Shown in pieces: positions 22,074-30,230 of a DNA stretch of 64,000 nt (its first letter is position 1; each line of letters starts with the position of its first letter). The stretch is taken from assembly GCA_009779995.1 (NCBI GenBank), contig WRDW01000005.1:1-64000 (forward strand), read 5' to 3'. A program made the position numbers and the translations under genes. Source of the stretch: Oscillospiraceae bacterium. GTDB taxonomy: Bacteria; Bacillota; Clostridia; Oscillospirales; Acutalibacteraceae. The notes beneath the pieces are model-generated. The model made no database searches, had not been told where the DNA came from, and saw only the letters and a list, made by a program, of their open reading frames with translations.

Positions 22074-22830
22074 GAGAAAACATGTCGTCCATGCCGTAGC
22101 GCCCGGCGGGCTTGTCCGCAATCCAGCGCGCGGCGGCCAGGCAGCCCGCGGCGAAGATGCGCTTGCTGTAGGCCCGGTGGGTGAGCTCCACCACCTCGTC
22201 GAAGCCCGCGAAGATCACCGTGTGCTCGCCCGGCACGGTGCCGCCCCGGATGGAGTGGATGCCGATCTCGTTGCCGGGGCGCGCCTCGCGGCGGCCCTGC
22301 CGCTCGTAGACGTAGCCCCGCGGCGCGGCCAGCCCTTCGTTGACGGCCTCGGCCAGGATATACGCCGTGCCGCTGGGCGCGTCCACTTTTTGGTTGTGGT
22401 GGGCCTCGACGATCTCGATGTCGAAGCCCTCGCCCAGCACCTGCGCCGCCTGTTTCGCCAGCTGCTTGAGGAGCAGTATCCCCAGGGACATATTGCCGCT
22501 CTGGAACACCGGAATGTGTTTCGCGGCGTCATCGAGCATGGCGTATTCGCCCTCGCCGTAGCCGGTGGTGGCCAGCACGGCGGGCAGATTCTCCCGGATG
22601 CAGTATTCCAGCAGGGTGGGCAGCAGGGAGGGGTGCGAGCAGTCGAGCACCACGTCCGGTTTAACGTCGTCCACGTCGGCGGGGCTGGGAAACACGGGAA
22701 AGGGCAGGGACGTGCGCCCCGGGGCATGGTCAATGCCCGCGGCGATGCGGGCGTCCCGCCGGTTTTCGCAATATTCGATCACGGCACGGCTGAGGTTGCC
22801 ATTGCAGCCGCTGAGTAAAATATTTAACAT
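22066..22830 (-). CDS. dapB: 4-hydroxy-tetrahydrodipicolinate reductase DapB
   Basis: 254 residues from the ATG at 22830, which has AGGAGGTGCGC upstream; the track's earlier start lacks one. NAD(P)-binding ILLSGCNGNLSRAVIEY, then VLDCSHPS, TTGYGEGE and the dihydrodipicolinate-binding EAHHNQKVDAPSGTAYILAEAV with catalytic His and Lys; IHSIRGGTVPGEHTVIF follows as expected. It reduces the product of DapA in the lysine and cell-wall diaminopimelate pathway. It is placed after dapA and asd on the same strand. Its stop codon lies in a minisatellite-like repeat. Confidence 0.95.
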   Translation of the reverse strand: MLNILLSGCNGNLSRAVIEYCENRRDARIAAGIDHAPGRTSLPFPVFPSPADVDDVKPDVVLDCSHPSLLPTLLEYCIRENLPAVLATTGYGEGEYAMLDDAAKHIPVFQSGNMSLGILLLKQLAKQAAQVLGEGFDIEIVEAHHNQKVDAPSGTAYILAEAVNEGLAAPRGYVYERQGRREARPGNEIGIHSIRGGTVPGEHTVIFAGFDEVVELTHRAYSKRIFAAGCLAAARWIADKPAGRYGMDDMFSQL

Positions 22831-22851
22831 GCGCACCTCCTGGGTATTGCG

Positions 22852-22873
22852 GAGACGCACTGCCGTGCGTCTC
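22852..22873. repeat. GAGACGC-family palindrome 1 between dapA and dapB
   Basis: GAGACGCAC TGCC GTGCGTCTC, followed by TACATAC. Confidence 0.7.
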
Positions 22874-22896
22874 TACATACAAAATATCGTTTTAGC

Positions 22897-22925
22897 GTGG
22901 AGACGCAGGGCAGCTGCGTCTCCAC
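22897..22925. repeat. GAGACGC-family palindrome 2 between dapA and dapB
   Basis: GTGGAGACGCAG GGCAG CTGCGTCTCCAC: a perfect 12-bp stem. Two copies within 75 bp may form an RNA structure between dapA and dapB. Confidence 0.75.
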
Positions 22926-22944
22926 CCAAGCCTGCTTGGGCCTT

Positions 22945-23835
22945 TCACACCATCCCATGCCTCTCCAGCGTCCCCTTCAGCTTTGCCAGGGCCGCCTCGC
23001 CCATCTCGCACAGCGGCAGGCGGCAGGGGCCCACGGCCTTGCCCATGAGGTTCAGCGCGGTCTTCACGGGGATGGGGTTTACGTCGAGAAATAAGTCGTT
23101 GCAGAGGTCCAGCCATTCCAGCTGGAGCCGCAGGCACTCGGCCTGGTCGGTCAGGCCCGCGATAGCCATGGCGTGCATGGCTTCCGGGGCCACGTTGGAG
23201 ACCACCGAGATCACGCCCTTGCCGCCCAGGCCCATCAGCGCGGCGGTCTGGTCGTCGTTGCCGGAGTAGAGGTGCAGGTCGTCCCCGCACAGCGCCATGG
23301 TCTTCGCGATGGCCGAGACGTCGCCGCAGGCCTCCTTTGTCGCCACGATGTTCGGGTGCTTGGAGAGCTCGGCGTAGGTCTCGGGCTGGATGGTCATGCC
23401 CGTGCGGGAGGGCACGTTGTACAAAATAATAGGGATATTGACCCTGTCGGCAATATAATAAAAATGCTTGACCAGGCCTCTCTGGGAGGTCTTGTTGTAG
23501 TAGGGCGTCACGTGCAGCAGGGCGTCCGCGCCGTCGCGCTGGGCGGCGATGGAGAGCTCGGCGGCGAAAGCCGTCTCGTTGCTGCCGCAGCCCGCGATCA
23601 CGGGCACACGGCCCTTGACCTGCTTCACCGCGAATGCGTTGACTTTTTCATGCTCTTTTGGCGTGAGCGTGGTGCTCTCGCCTGTCGTTCCGCAGATGAC
23701 GATGGCGTCGGTCCCCCGGGCGATCTGGTCGTCGATGAGCTCGGCGAGTTTGTCGTAATTGACGCTCATGTCCGCGTCGTCGTTGAACGGTGTGACGATG
23801 GCCACGCCCGCGCCGGTGAAAATTGTATTCTTCAT
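22945..23835 (-). CDS. dapA: 4-hydroxy-tetrahydrodipicolinate synthase DapA
   Basis: 296 residues, usual length. Motifs in order: VAIVTPFNDDADMSVN, the GTTGESTTLT loop, HVTPYYNKTSQRGLVKHFYYIA, the catalytic tyrosine in ILYNVPSRTGM and the Schiff-base lysine in NIVATKEACGD; the GNDDQTAALMGLGGKGVISVVSN block is typical of true DapA. It condenses pyruvate with aspartate semialdehyde. The genes asd, a 45-residue membrane peptide, dapA and dapB lie in this order on one strand, but repeats of several kinds interrupt the spacing. Confidence 0.95.
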   Translation of the reverse strand: MKNTIFTGAGVAIVTPFNDDADMSVNYDKLAELIDDQIARGTDAIVICGTTGESTTLTPKEHEKVNAFAVKQVKGRVPVIAGCGSNETAFAAELSIAAQRDGADALLHVTPYYNKTSQRGLVKHFYYIADRVNIPIILYNVPSRTGMTIQPETYAELSKHPNIVATKEACGDVSAIAKTMALCGDDLHLYSGNDDQTAALMGLGGKGVISVVSNVAPEAMHAMAIAGLTDQAECLRLQLEWLDLCNDLFLDVNPIPVKTALNLMGKAVGPCRLPLCEMGEAALAKLKGTLERHGMV

Positions 23836-23886
23836 GAGAGATTACTCCTTGACTAATAAATTTTGTTGTGATGCAAAGCGTTCAGC

Positions 23887-24084
23887 CGCTCCGCGGATGC
23901 CTTCCTCACCCCGCCCGAGGCGGGGAGCTCCTCCCACGGGGAGGAGCTTTGGGGATTAGGTGGAACACGCCATCGTCTCTCCCAGTCTTGTAGTTGCATA
24001 GCCCGCTTACGCCTAATCCCCCAGGCTCCTCCCCGTGGGAGGAGCTCCCCGCCTCGGGCGGGGTGAGGAAGGCTTCGCGGAGCG
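23887..24084. mobile_element. 198-bp palindromic element (MITE-like)
   Basis: Ends CGCTCCGCG / CGCGGAGCG; inside them a perfect 48-bp inverted repeat (CCTTCCTCACCCCGCCCGAG... with its reverse complement) and, further in, GGGGATTAGG / CCTAATCCCC around a unique centre. No coding capacity. A related element with the same outer CGCTCCGCG core and the GCCTCGGGCGGGGTGA block is at 61704-61921. Non-autonomous transposable element or folding RNA unit. Confidence 0.75.
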
Positions 24085-24132
24085 ACGCATCTTTGTGCAG
24101 CCTTTTCCACCTGTAGGGCAGTCTAATAACGC

Positions 24133-24270
24133 CTAGCCAAATCTTGCGCCGAGATAATACGAAGCTCCGATGAGAATTGCCAGTACCAACAGGCATACAA
24201 GCCATTTTATTATGCGATACCGGCGCGCCTCTTTCTCGGTTGCAAACATCTTGAGTTTAAAAATTTTCAT
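24133..24270 (-). CDS. 45-residue membrane peptide between asd and dapA
   Basis: Not in the ORF track. Reads MKIFKLKMFATEKEARRYRI, then a single membrane span (WLVCLLVLAILIGASYYL) and ends GARFG. The start has GGAGGATAACAAGGC upstream, which supports translation. It lies 28 bases after asd on the same strand, so it may belong to the asd-dapA transcript. A basic amphipathic N-terminus plus one C-terminal span suggests a small tail-anchored protein. No family recognised. Confidence 0.6.
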   Translation of the reverse strand: MKIFKLKMFATEKEARRYRIIKWLVCLLVLAILIGASYYLGARFG

Positions 24271-24298
24271 GCCTTGTTATCCTCCAGTTTATGAAAAA

Positions 24299-25375
24299 TT
24301 AAATATACCCCTGTGCGCAAAGCAGCTCCGCCGTCAGCACCGAGCCCCCTGCCGCGCCCAGCAGGGTGTTGTGGGAAAGGCAAACAAATTTGTAGTCGTA
24401 CTGGCTGTCCTCGCGTAAACGCCCAATCGAAACCGCCATGCCGTTCTCCAGGTCACGGCAGAGCTTCGTCTGGGGCATGTTGTCCTCGGCGAAGTAATTC
24501 AGGAACTGCTTCGGCGCGCTGGGCAGGTGCAGCTTCTGCGACTCGCCCTGGAAATTCTCCCATACGTTCAGTATGTGTTCCTTGGAGGGCTTCATGCCCT
24601 CGGCGAAGCGCACGAACACGGCGGAGAAATGGCCGTCACTCACGGGGACCCGGATGCACTGGGCCGTGAAGTTGGGCAAATCGGCGGTTTTGATGATGCC
24701 GTCCTCCACCCAGCCGTAGATTTTACCCGGCTCTTTCTCCGACTTCTCCTCCTCGCCCCCAATATAGGGGATGATGTTGTCCACCATTTCGGGCCAGGTC
24801 TCGAAGGTCTTGCCCGCGCCGGAAATCGCCTGGTAGGTGCACACCAGAACGTCCTGCACGCCGGGGAAGGGGAACAGGGCGGGGACGTAGTTCTGTATGG
24901 AACAATTCGATTTTACGGTCACGAAGCCCCGCGCTGTCCCCAGGCGTTTTCGCTGGGCGGGGATGACCCCGGCGTGTTTCGCGTTGAGCTCCGGCACGAT
25001 CATAGGCACGTCCGGCGTCCATCGATGCGCGCTGTTGGAGGACACCACAGGGCATTCGGCCTTCGCATAGGCGTCCTCCAGCGCACGGGTTTCGTCCTTG
25101 GGCATATCCACCGCGCAGAAGACGAAGTCCACTAGCCCGGCCACTTTTGCTATGTCCGCCGTGGCGTCGTAGACCATCAGGTCTTTCATTTTCTCCGGGC
25201 AGGGTTTCTCCAGCATCCAGCGGGATTCCATCAAATCCCCGTAGGTTTTCCCCGCCGAGCGGGCGCTGGCCGCCAGCGCGGTGACGGTGAACCACGGATG
25301 GTTCTCCAGCAGCAGCGCGAAACGCTGCCCCACCATGCCTGTAGCCCCGATGATGCCGACCCTGTAGTTTTTCAT
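24299..25375 (-). CDS. asd: Aspartate-semialdehyde dehydrogenase
   Basis: 358 residues, the longer archaeal/fungal-type Asd branch that also occurs in Firmicutes. NADP-binding GIIGATGMVGQRFALLLENHPWF, then VVSSNSAHRWTPDVPMIVPELN, the catalytic cysteine in VKSNCSIQNYVPALFPF, the QAISGAGK motif and the substrate-binding region RVPVSDGHFSAVFV. It reduces aspartyl phosphate to the semialdehyde, shared by lysine, threonine and methionine synthesis; dapA and dapB downstream and metA at 38093 use this branch. No lysine riboswitch or T-box is visible in the 160-base leader. Confidence 0.93.
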   Translation of the reverse strand: MKNYRVGIIGATGMVGQRFALLLENHPWFTVTALAASARSAGKTYGDLMESRWMLEKPCPEKMKDLMVYDATADIAKVAGLVDFVFCAVDMPKDETRALEDAYAKAECPVVSSNSAHRWTPDVPMIVPELNAKHAGVIPAQRKRLGTARGFVTVKSNCSIQNYVPALFPFPGVQDVLVCTYQAISGAGKTFETWPEMVDNIIPYIGGEEEKSEKEPGKIYGWVEDGIIKTADLPNFTAQCIRVPVSDGHFSAVFVRFAEGMKPSKEHILNVWENFQGESQKLHLPSAPKQFLNYFAEDNMPQTKLCRDLENGMAVSIGRLREDSQYDYKFVCLSHNTLLGAAGGSVLTAELLCAQGYI

Positions 25376-25443
25376 GTTTGTTCTCCTTCTGTTTAGTTGG
25401 CTTGTTGTTGTGGGAAACGCACAGCGCCTCTTTATTCTGGCAC

Positions 25444-25463
25444 AGACGCACAGCCGTGCGTCT
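25444..25463. repeat. GAGACGC-family palindrome upstream of asd
   Basis: AGACGCAC AGCC GTGCGTCT, followed by CTAC. Same family as the copies at 22852 and 36163. Confidence 0.65.
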
Positions 25464-25476
25464 CTACAAAAATAGC

Positions 25477-25505
25477 TTGCATTCTTGCCCGAAATATTTT
25501 ATAAT
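25477..25505 (+). promoter_or_regulatory. Promoter of the lipoprotein gene at 25569
   Basis: TTGCAT (25477-25482), 17-bp spacer, TATAAT (25500-25505). Confidence 0.65.
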
Positions 25506-25568
25506 ATTTCTTAGCCATTATATCATAGCACAGAATAGGTGGGTTCGTCAAGAAAGGATGATTATTTT

Positions 25569-26801
25569 TTGAAAAAAATTATTTCGCTGGCGTTTGTGCT
25601 GGTGTTGTTGGTGTTGTGCGGGTGCGTGAATACGCCCGAACAAACATATGCACCAGAAGTGTTTGCCTGGGATAAGCCGGCCGAAGACTACGAAATGAGC
25701 TTTAACTATGATTCCTTCATGTGGCCGGGTCAGTTCACAATATACGAGTTGATGGAGCACTTCGGAAGGCCAGAACGCCTATGGGCCGATGCAACGGACG
25801 CACTGAGCCTTGGGATTGGAGTGAATTTCGATGGCATAGGGTTTAGCTTGAGCGGTACCACGGAGCAGCCCGGCAGAGAATATTGTCTTCCGGATTCTCT
25901 GTCAGATGATGATGGCCTGATACCCAGTGTGACCGGCATGGCGCTGCGCCTGCCGCTGCGTATCACTACCGTGACCGGTGCGCAGCATTGGTTGCCGCGC
26001 GATATTCGGATTGGCGACAGCTTGGAAACTGTGCTGGATGCGCATCCAAGAATGCCACACGCGGGTGAAGTCTACGGGAACCGCGACGCGCGGCTGTACT
26101 ATCGCCATCAAAAACGATGGGGCGTGCAATACGGAGTAACCTACTTTTTTACGGAGGGTATATTGACTGAAGCGCGCATTGAGTGGCCCCAAGAGGCTGA
26201 GCCGCTCGAAACTGAGGAAAGGGTTCCGCCGACATGGTATCCCTACACCGAATTCGATGAAAGCCTACAGCCGGGGTACTATTCGATCAATGAACTGGCC
26301 AAGCATTTCGGCGAGCCGATCTATCTCATCGGTTCGTGCGTAGCGAATATGGGGCCGGGCTACAATATATACGGGCTGCTGGCTGTGTATGAGGGCATAA
26401 CACTTGAGATGTGGGATGATGGCGGCGATGTGATGCTTTCGTACAACATGAATGACTATGACCACCGTCCGCTTGTTCCAATTGAGTCCGACAAGGCTCT
26501 GCGCCTTGAGCTTGCCGGGCTTACAGTGACAGGCAAGAACATTTCTCTGCCCCGGGGCATCCATGTCGGCGACAGCCTGGAAAAAGTGCTGGATGCTTAC
26601 CCAGGCGAAACCTACAGGGAGACCGATGACGGCAAACTGGTGCTTGACTGCAACTACTACAATAAATGGGATGAAAAGTGGATCAAAAAACATGCCAGCT
26701 ACTTGCCTGAATGGACATACGGCATCAGATATTATTTTGCTGACGGCAAATTGTCAGGAGCAAGGCTTGACTGGTTCAATTCCTGGGCCCACTTCGACTG
26801 A
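25569..26801 (+). CDS. Lipoprotein with a duplicated RIGDSLE-type domain
   Basis: 410 residues from a TTG at 25569, chosen because the signal peptide starts there (LKKIISLAFVLVLLVLCGC, lipobox LCGC). Two tandem domains of about 180 residues share the order 'PGQFTIYELMEHFGRP' / 'PGYYSINELAKHFGEP', then 'IRIGDSLETVLDAHP' / 'IHVGDSLEKVLDAYP', then 'GVTYFFTEGILTEARIEW' / 'GIRYYFADGKLSGARLDW'. A single related C-terminal block is in the lipoprotein at 17015. Extracytoplasmic, lipid-anchored; function unknown. AT-richer than the adjacent queA. It precedes queA with a 17-base gap and may be cotranscribed. Confidence 0.78.
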   Translation: MKKIISLAFVLVLLVLCGCVNTPEQTYAPEVFAWDKPAEDYEMSFNYDSFMWPGQFTIYELMEHFGRPERLWADATDALSLGIGVNFDGIGFSLSGTTEQPGREYCLPDSLSDDDGLIPSVTGMALRLPLRITTVTGAQHWLPRDIRIGDSLETVLDAHPRMPHAGEVYGNRDARLYYRHQKRWGVQYGVTYFFTEGILTEARIEWPQEAEPLETEERVPPTWYPYTEFDESLQPGYYSINELAKHFGEPIYLIGSCVANMGPGYNIYGLLAVYEGITLEMWDDGGDVMLSYNMNDYDHRPLVPIESDKALRLELAGLTVTGKNISLPRGIHVGDSLEKVLDAYPGETYRETDDGKLVLDCNYYNKWDEKWIKKHASYLPEWTYGIRYYFADGKLSGARLDWFNSWAHFD

Positions 26802-26818
26802 TCGCACGAAAGGACACC

Positions 26819-27841
<1,023 letters not shown>

Positions 27842-27853
27842 GAGGTATCTGTG

Positions 27854-28294
27854 ATGAAGATCAAAGATTATTTGCTGGGAATCCTTGCGGGCTGCTTTAT
27901 GGTTGCGCTATGGTATGGGCAGATGGTGCTAAGTTGGCTAAATATTGGCGGTGGCATCATTTGGCTGCTCGTGTATCCGGTGATTCCCGCGATACTCTTA
28001 GTCCGCTTACTCAAGCATGGGCAATTTAAATATTACTATGTGAAGTTTGGCCTATATTTGGTTTCTGCGGTTTGTTTTCATGTGCTGTGCCTGCGGCTCA
28101 ATCTGCCAGATGCCCTGTTGAATGCCGTCTTTCCGGGCTATGGCGAGATGTCGGCGGGTGGTGGATTTGCTATCATGGTCATGGCAGGTATCAATTTGGT
28201 ATATAAATGCGTCGCGATTCTATTGACGGGATTCGTTTGTTGGTTGAAATATGACAGTGTTTCACAGCCGGCAGAACATGCGTCTGTGGATTGA
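27854..28294 (+). CDS. Four-span membrane protein of unknown function
   Basis: 146 residues from the ATG at 27854 (GGAGG eight bases upstream; a GTG just before is an alternative). Hydrophobic spans: LLGILAGCFMVALWYG, IIWLLVYPVIPAILLV, FGLYLVSAVCFHVLCLRL and AIMVMAGINLVYKCVAILLTG. Short polar loops and no signature motif. It follows queA by 12 bases, so it is in the queA transcript. The stop codon is directly followed by the first copy of a 17-bp direct repeat that marks one side of the inserted toxin-antitoxin module. No family recognised. Confidence 0.7.
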   Translation: MKIKDYLLGILAGCFMVALWYGQMVLSWLNIGGGIIWLLVYPVIPAILLVRLLKHGQFKYYYVKFGLYLVSAVCFHVLCLRLNLPDALLNAVFPGYGEMSAGGGFAIMVMAGINLVYKCVAILLTGFVCWLKYDSVSQPAEHASVD

Positions 28295-28309
28295 AAGGAA
28301 ATTTTTGTG
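28293..28309. repeat. 17-bp direct repeat, left copy
   Basis: GAAAGGAAATTTTTGTG, identical to 29005-29021. The right copy is the ribosome site and GTG start of tgt, so this left copy appears to be a duplicated target created when the module between them was inserted. Confidence 0.85.
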
Positions 28310-28382
28310 ACGGCGATAATTTGATTCTAACCACAACCCGCACCGACACCCACGACGACCTGGGCCTGGAATAGCGCTCACA
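28306..28382. other. 77-bp inverted segment holding the toxin's C-terminal coding sequence
   Basis: TGTGA (28306-28310) and TCACA (28378-28382) are inverted repeats bounding 67 bp. Read on the plus strand the segment encodes DGDNLILTTTRTDTHDDLGLE and a stop, the typical end of YafQ-type toxins. Flipping it back joins it in frame to the minus-strand toxin gene. Confidence 0.75.
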
Positions 28383-28592
28383 GTAGAAAATCAACAGCCA
28401 ATCGGGTTGAATATGGCACTCACGCAGGCCCGCATAGCTTCCCTTCAGCGGATGGTCTTTGTGCTTTGGATCCAGCGGTTTTTGCTCACGCAGTTGTTGA
28501 ATGACTTTTTTCAGCAAAGCAGTATTCAACCCGCGCCTGATAACGCGCTTGAAATCTCTGCGATACTGCGCGGTAGATGCTAATTCCAGCAT
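28306..28592 (-). pseudogene. YafQ-type mRNA interferase toxin, split by an inversion
   Basis: The N-terminal 70 codons are intact: FKRVIRRG, then LREQKPLDPKHKDHPLKGSY and AGLRECHIQPDWLLIFY, matching the YafQ/RelE family (residues HKDHPLKG and ECHI..DWLLIY are diagnostic). After FYC the minus-strand frame turns into unrelated residues and runs on to 28191. The expected end is found on the opposite strand within the inverted 67-bp segment. In the present orientation the protein lacks the C-terminal catalytic histidine region and carries a foreign tail. If the segment can flip, the gene is a switch; if not, it is a pseudogene. Confidence 0.75.
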
Positions 28593-28601
28593 ACTGTCCT
28601 C

Positions 28602-28946
28602 CTACGCCGCCTTTGCACGGGTTCTTTCCTCCAGAAGTCGGGCTTCTTCCGCGTCCTCCGCCGCAATTTCCGCCATGATTTCCGCTTCGAATTCCTCATA
28701 GCTGGAGTACGTCTTCGTCTGCACTCTGCCCGCGATGATGTCCTTCGTCTCCTGGATGGCAGCAAGCGTTTCAGCGTTGTAACGAGGTTGATGCGGCTGG
28801 AAAGGTATTCGATACTCCAGCAGCGCTTGATGAAGGAACATGTTGACCGCATCGGACACAGTAAGCCCGTAATCCGAAAACAGCTCCTCCGCCTGTTTTT
28901 TTACAGAAGGTTTGACGCGAATATGCAGGCTTGCGGTTTTTTCCAT
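28602..28946 (-). CDS. RelB/DinJ-family antitoxin
   Basis: 114 residues. The N-terminal ribbon-helix-helix is clear: ASLHIRVKPSVKKQAEELFSDYGLTVSDAVNMFLHQALLEYRIPF, the RelB/DinJ signature. The C-terminal half is highly charged and helical (SYEEFEAEIMAEIAAEDAEEARLLEERTRAKAA), longer than usual. It would bind the toxin encoded nine bases downstream and repress the operon. Ribosome site GGAGTGAT. The gene looks intact although its toxin partner is disrupted. Confidence 0.88.
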   Translation of the reverse strand: MEKTASLHIRVKPSVKKQAEELFSDYGLTVSDAVNMFLHQALLEYRIPFQPHQPRYNAETLAAIQETKDIIAGRVQTKTYSSYEEFEAEIMAEIAAEDAEEARLLEERTRAKAA

Positions 28947-28967
28947 ATCATATCACTCCTTTTCCCT

Positions 28968-28996
28968 ATTATATCACAATGCGCGCACAAATGCAA
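28968..28996 (-). promoter_or_regulatory. Promoter of the RelB/YafQ module
   Basis: Minus-strand TTGCAT (28991-28996), 17-bp spacer, TATAAT (28968-28973). The spacer contains the palindromic GTGCGCGCAT, a possible RelB operator. Confidence 0.75.
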
Positions 28997-29004
28997 CACA
29001 TTGC

Positions 29005-29021
29005 GAAAGGAAATTTTTGTG
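29005..29021. repeat. 17-bp direct repeat, right copy
   Basis: GAAAGGAAATTTTTGTG, identical to 28293-28309; here it forms the ribosome site and GTG start codon of tgt. Confidence 0.85.
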
Positions 29022-30164
29022 TTCCAGCTCCTCATGACCGAAAACGCCGCCCGGCGCGGCGCATTAACAACCCCCCACGGCGTCATCCAGACCCCGGCCT
29101 TCATGAACGTGGCCACCGGCGGTGCCATCAAGGGGGGGGTCTCGGCGCTGGACATGCGCGATCTGCTGCGCACCCAGGTGATGCTCTGCAACACCTACCA
29201 CCTCCATGTGCGCCCCGGGGACGAGCTGGTGCGGGACATGGGCGGCCTGCGGGCCTTCACGGGCTGGCAGGGGCCGGTTCTCACCGACAGCGGGGGCTTC
29301 CAGGTGTTCAGCCTGGCCAAGCTGCGCAATATTAAAGAAGAGGGCGTGACCTTCGCGTCGCATGTGAGCGGCGCGCGCATATTCATGGGGCCGGAGGAGA
29401 GTATGCGCATCCAGGCGAACCTGGGGAGCGCCATCGCCATGGCCTTCGACGAATGCGTGGCCAACCCCGCGCCCTACGACTACGCAAAGGCATCCTGTGA
29501 GCGTACATTCAGATGGCTGCTGCGCTGTAAAACCGAACACGCTCGCCTCCATGAACAGCGAAGCGACGGGGCCGCGCCGCAGGCGCCTGGGCAGCTGCTT
29601 TTTGGGATAAATCAGGGCTGCACATATGAGAATTTGCGCATAGAGCACATGCGGCAAATACGCGAGCTCAATCTCGACGGCTACGCCATCGGCGGCCTGG
29701 CCGTGGGCGAGCCCAAAGAGGTGATGTACAGAATCATCGCCGCCGTGGAGCCCCACATGCCGCGCGATAAACCCAGGTATTTGATGGGCGTGGGCACGCC
29801 GGGGAACATCCTCGAGGCCGTGCGCCTCGGGATCGACCTGTTCGACTGCGTGATGCCCAGCCGCAACGCCCGTCACGGGCATTTGTATACCGGGGAAGGC
29901 ATAATCAACCTGAACAACGCCAAATATGCCCGCGACCCCCAGCCCATCGATCCGGCCTGTGATTGCACTGTATGTCAAAACCACAGCCGCGCCTACCTGC
30001 GCCACCTGCTCAAGGCGGGGGAGACTCTCGCCCTGCGCCTGTGCGTATTGCACAACCTGTATTTTTATAATTCTCTGATGGAAAAAATCAGGGCTTCTCT
30101 GGAGGAGGGCCGGTTTGCGGAATTTTACAGGGCGAATGCGGAACGGCTGGACGGGCGCATTTAA
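29019..30164 (+). CDS. tgt: tRNA-guanine transglycosylase
   Basis: 381 residues from a GTG at 29019 with AAAGGAAATTTTT upstream; the longer track frame crosses the antitoxin promoter and is not real. Motifs: VATGGAIKGGV, TDSGGFQVFSL (first catalytic aspartate), ALPIDE-equivalent AFDECVANPAPYDYA, GYAIGGLAVGEP, the nucleophile region IDLFDCVMPSRNARHG and the zinc site CDCTVCQNHSRAYLRHL. It exchanges guanine 34 for preQ1 in tRNAs for Tyr, His, Asn and Asp. It forms the queuosine pair with queA upstream. Confidence 0.95.
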   Translation: MFQLLMTENAARRGALTTPHGVIQTPAFMNVATGGAIKGGVSALDMRDLLRTQVMLCNTYHLHVRPGDELVRDMGGLRAFTGWQGPVLTDSGGFQVFSLAKLRNIKEEGVTFASHVSGARIFMGPEESMRIQANLGSAIAMAFDECVANPAPYDYAKASCERTFRWLLRCKTEHARLHEQRSDGAAPQAPGQLLFGINQGCTYENLRIEHMRQIRELNLDGYAIGGLAVGEPKEVMYRIIAAVEPHMPRDKPRYLMGVGTPGNILEAVRLGIDLFDCVMPSRNARHGHLYTGEGIINLNNAKYARDPQPIDPACDCTVCQNHSRAYLRHLLKAGETLALRLCVLHNLYFYNSLMEKIRASLEEGRFAEFYRANAERLDGRI

Positions 30165-30169
30165 AAAAC

Positions 30170-30198
30170 TTGCTTTTTCTTGTCTGATACGCTATAAT
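30170..30198 (+). promoter_or_regulatory. Promoter of the radical SAM gene at 30231
   Basis: TTGCTT (30170-30175), 17-bp spacer, TATAAT (30193-30198). The spacer strongly resembles that of the yajC promoter at 31762-31790. Confidence 0.8.
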
Positions 30199-30230
30199 GA
30201 AGCCAAGAAGACAAAAGGGAGCATTGCCTC

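Noticed and set aside
25376-25538. Lysine riboswitch or T-box before asd
   Set aside because: No T-box GGGUGGNACCGCG motif and no lysine-riboswitch core; the stretch contains a GAGACGC palindrome and a plus-strand promoter instead.
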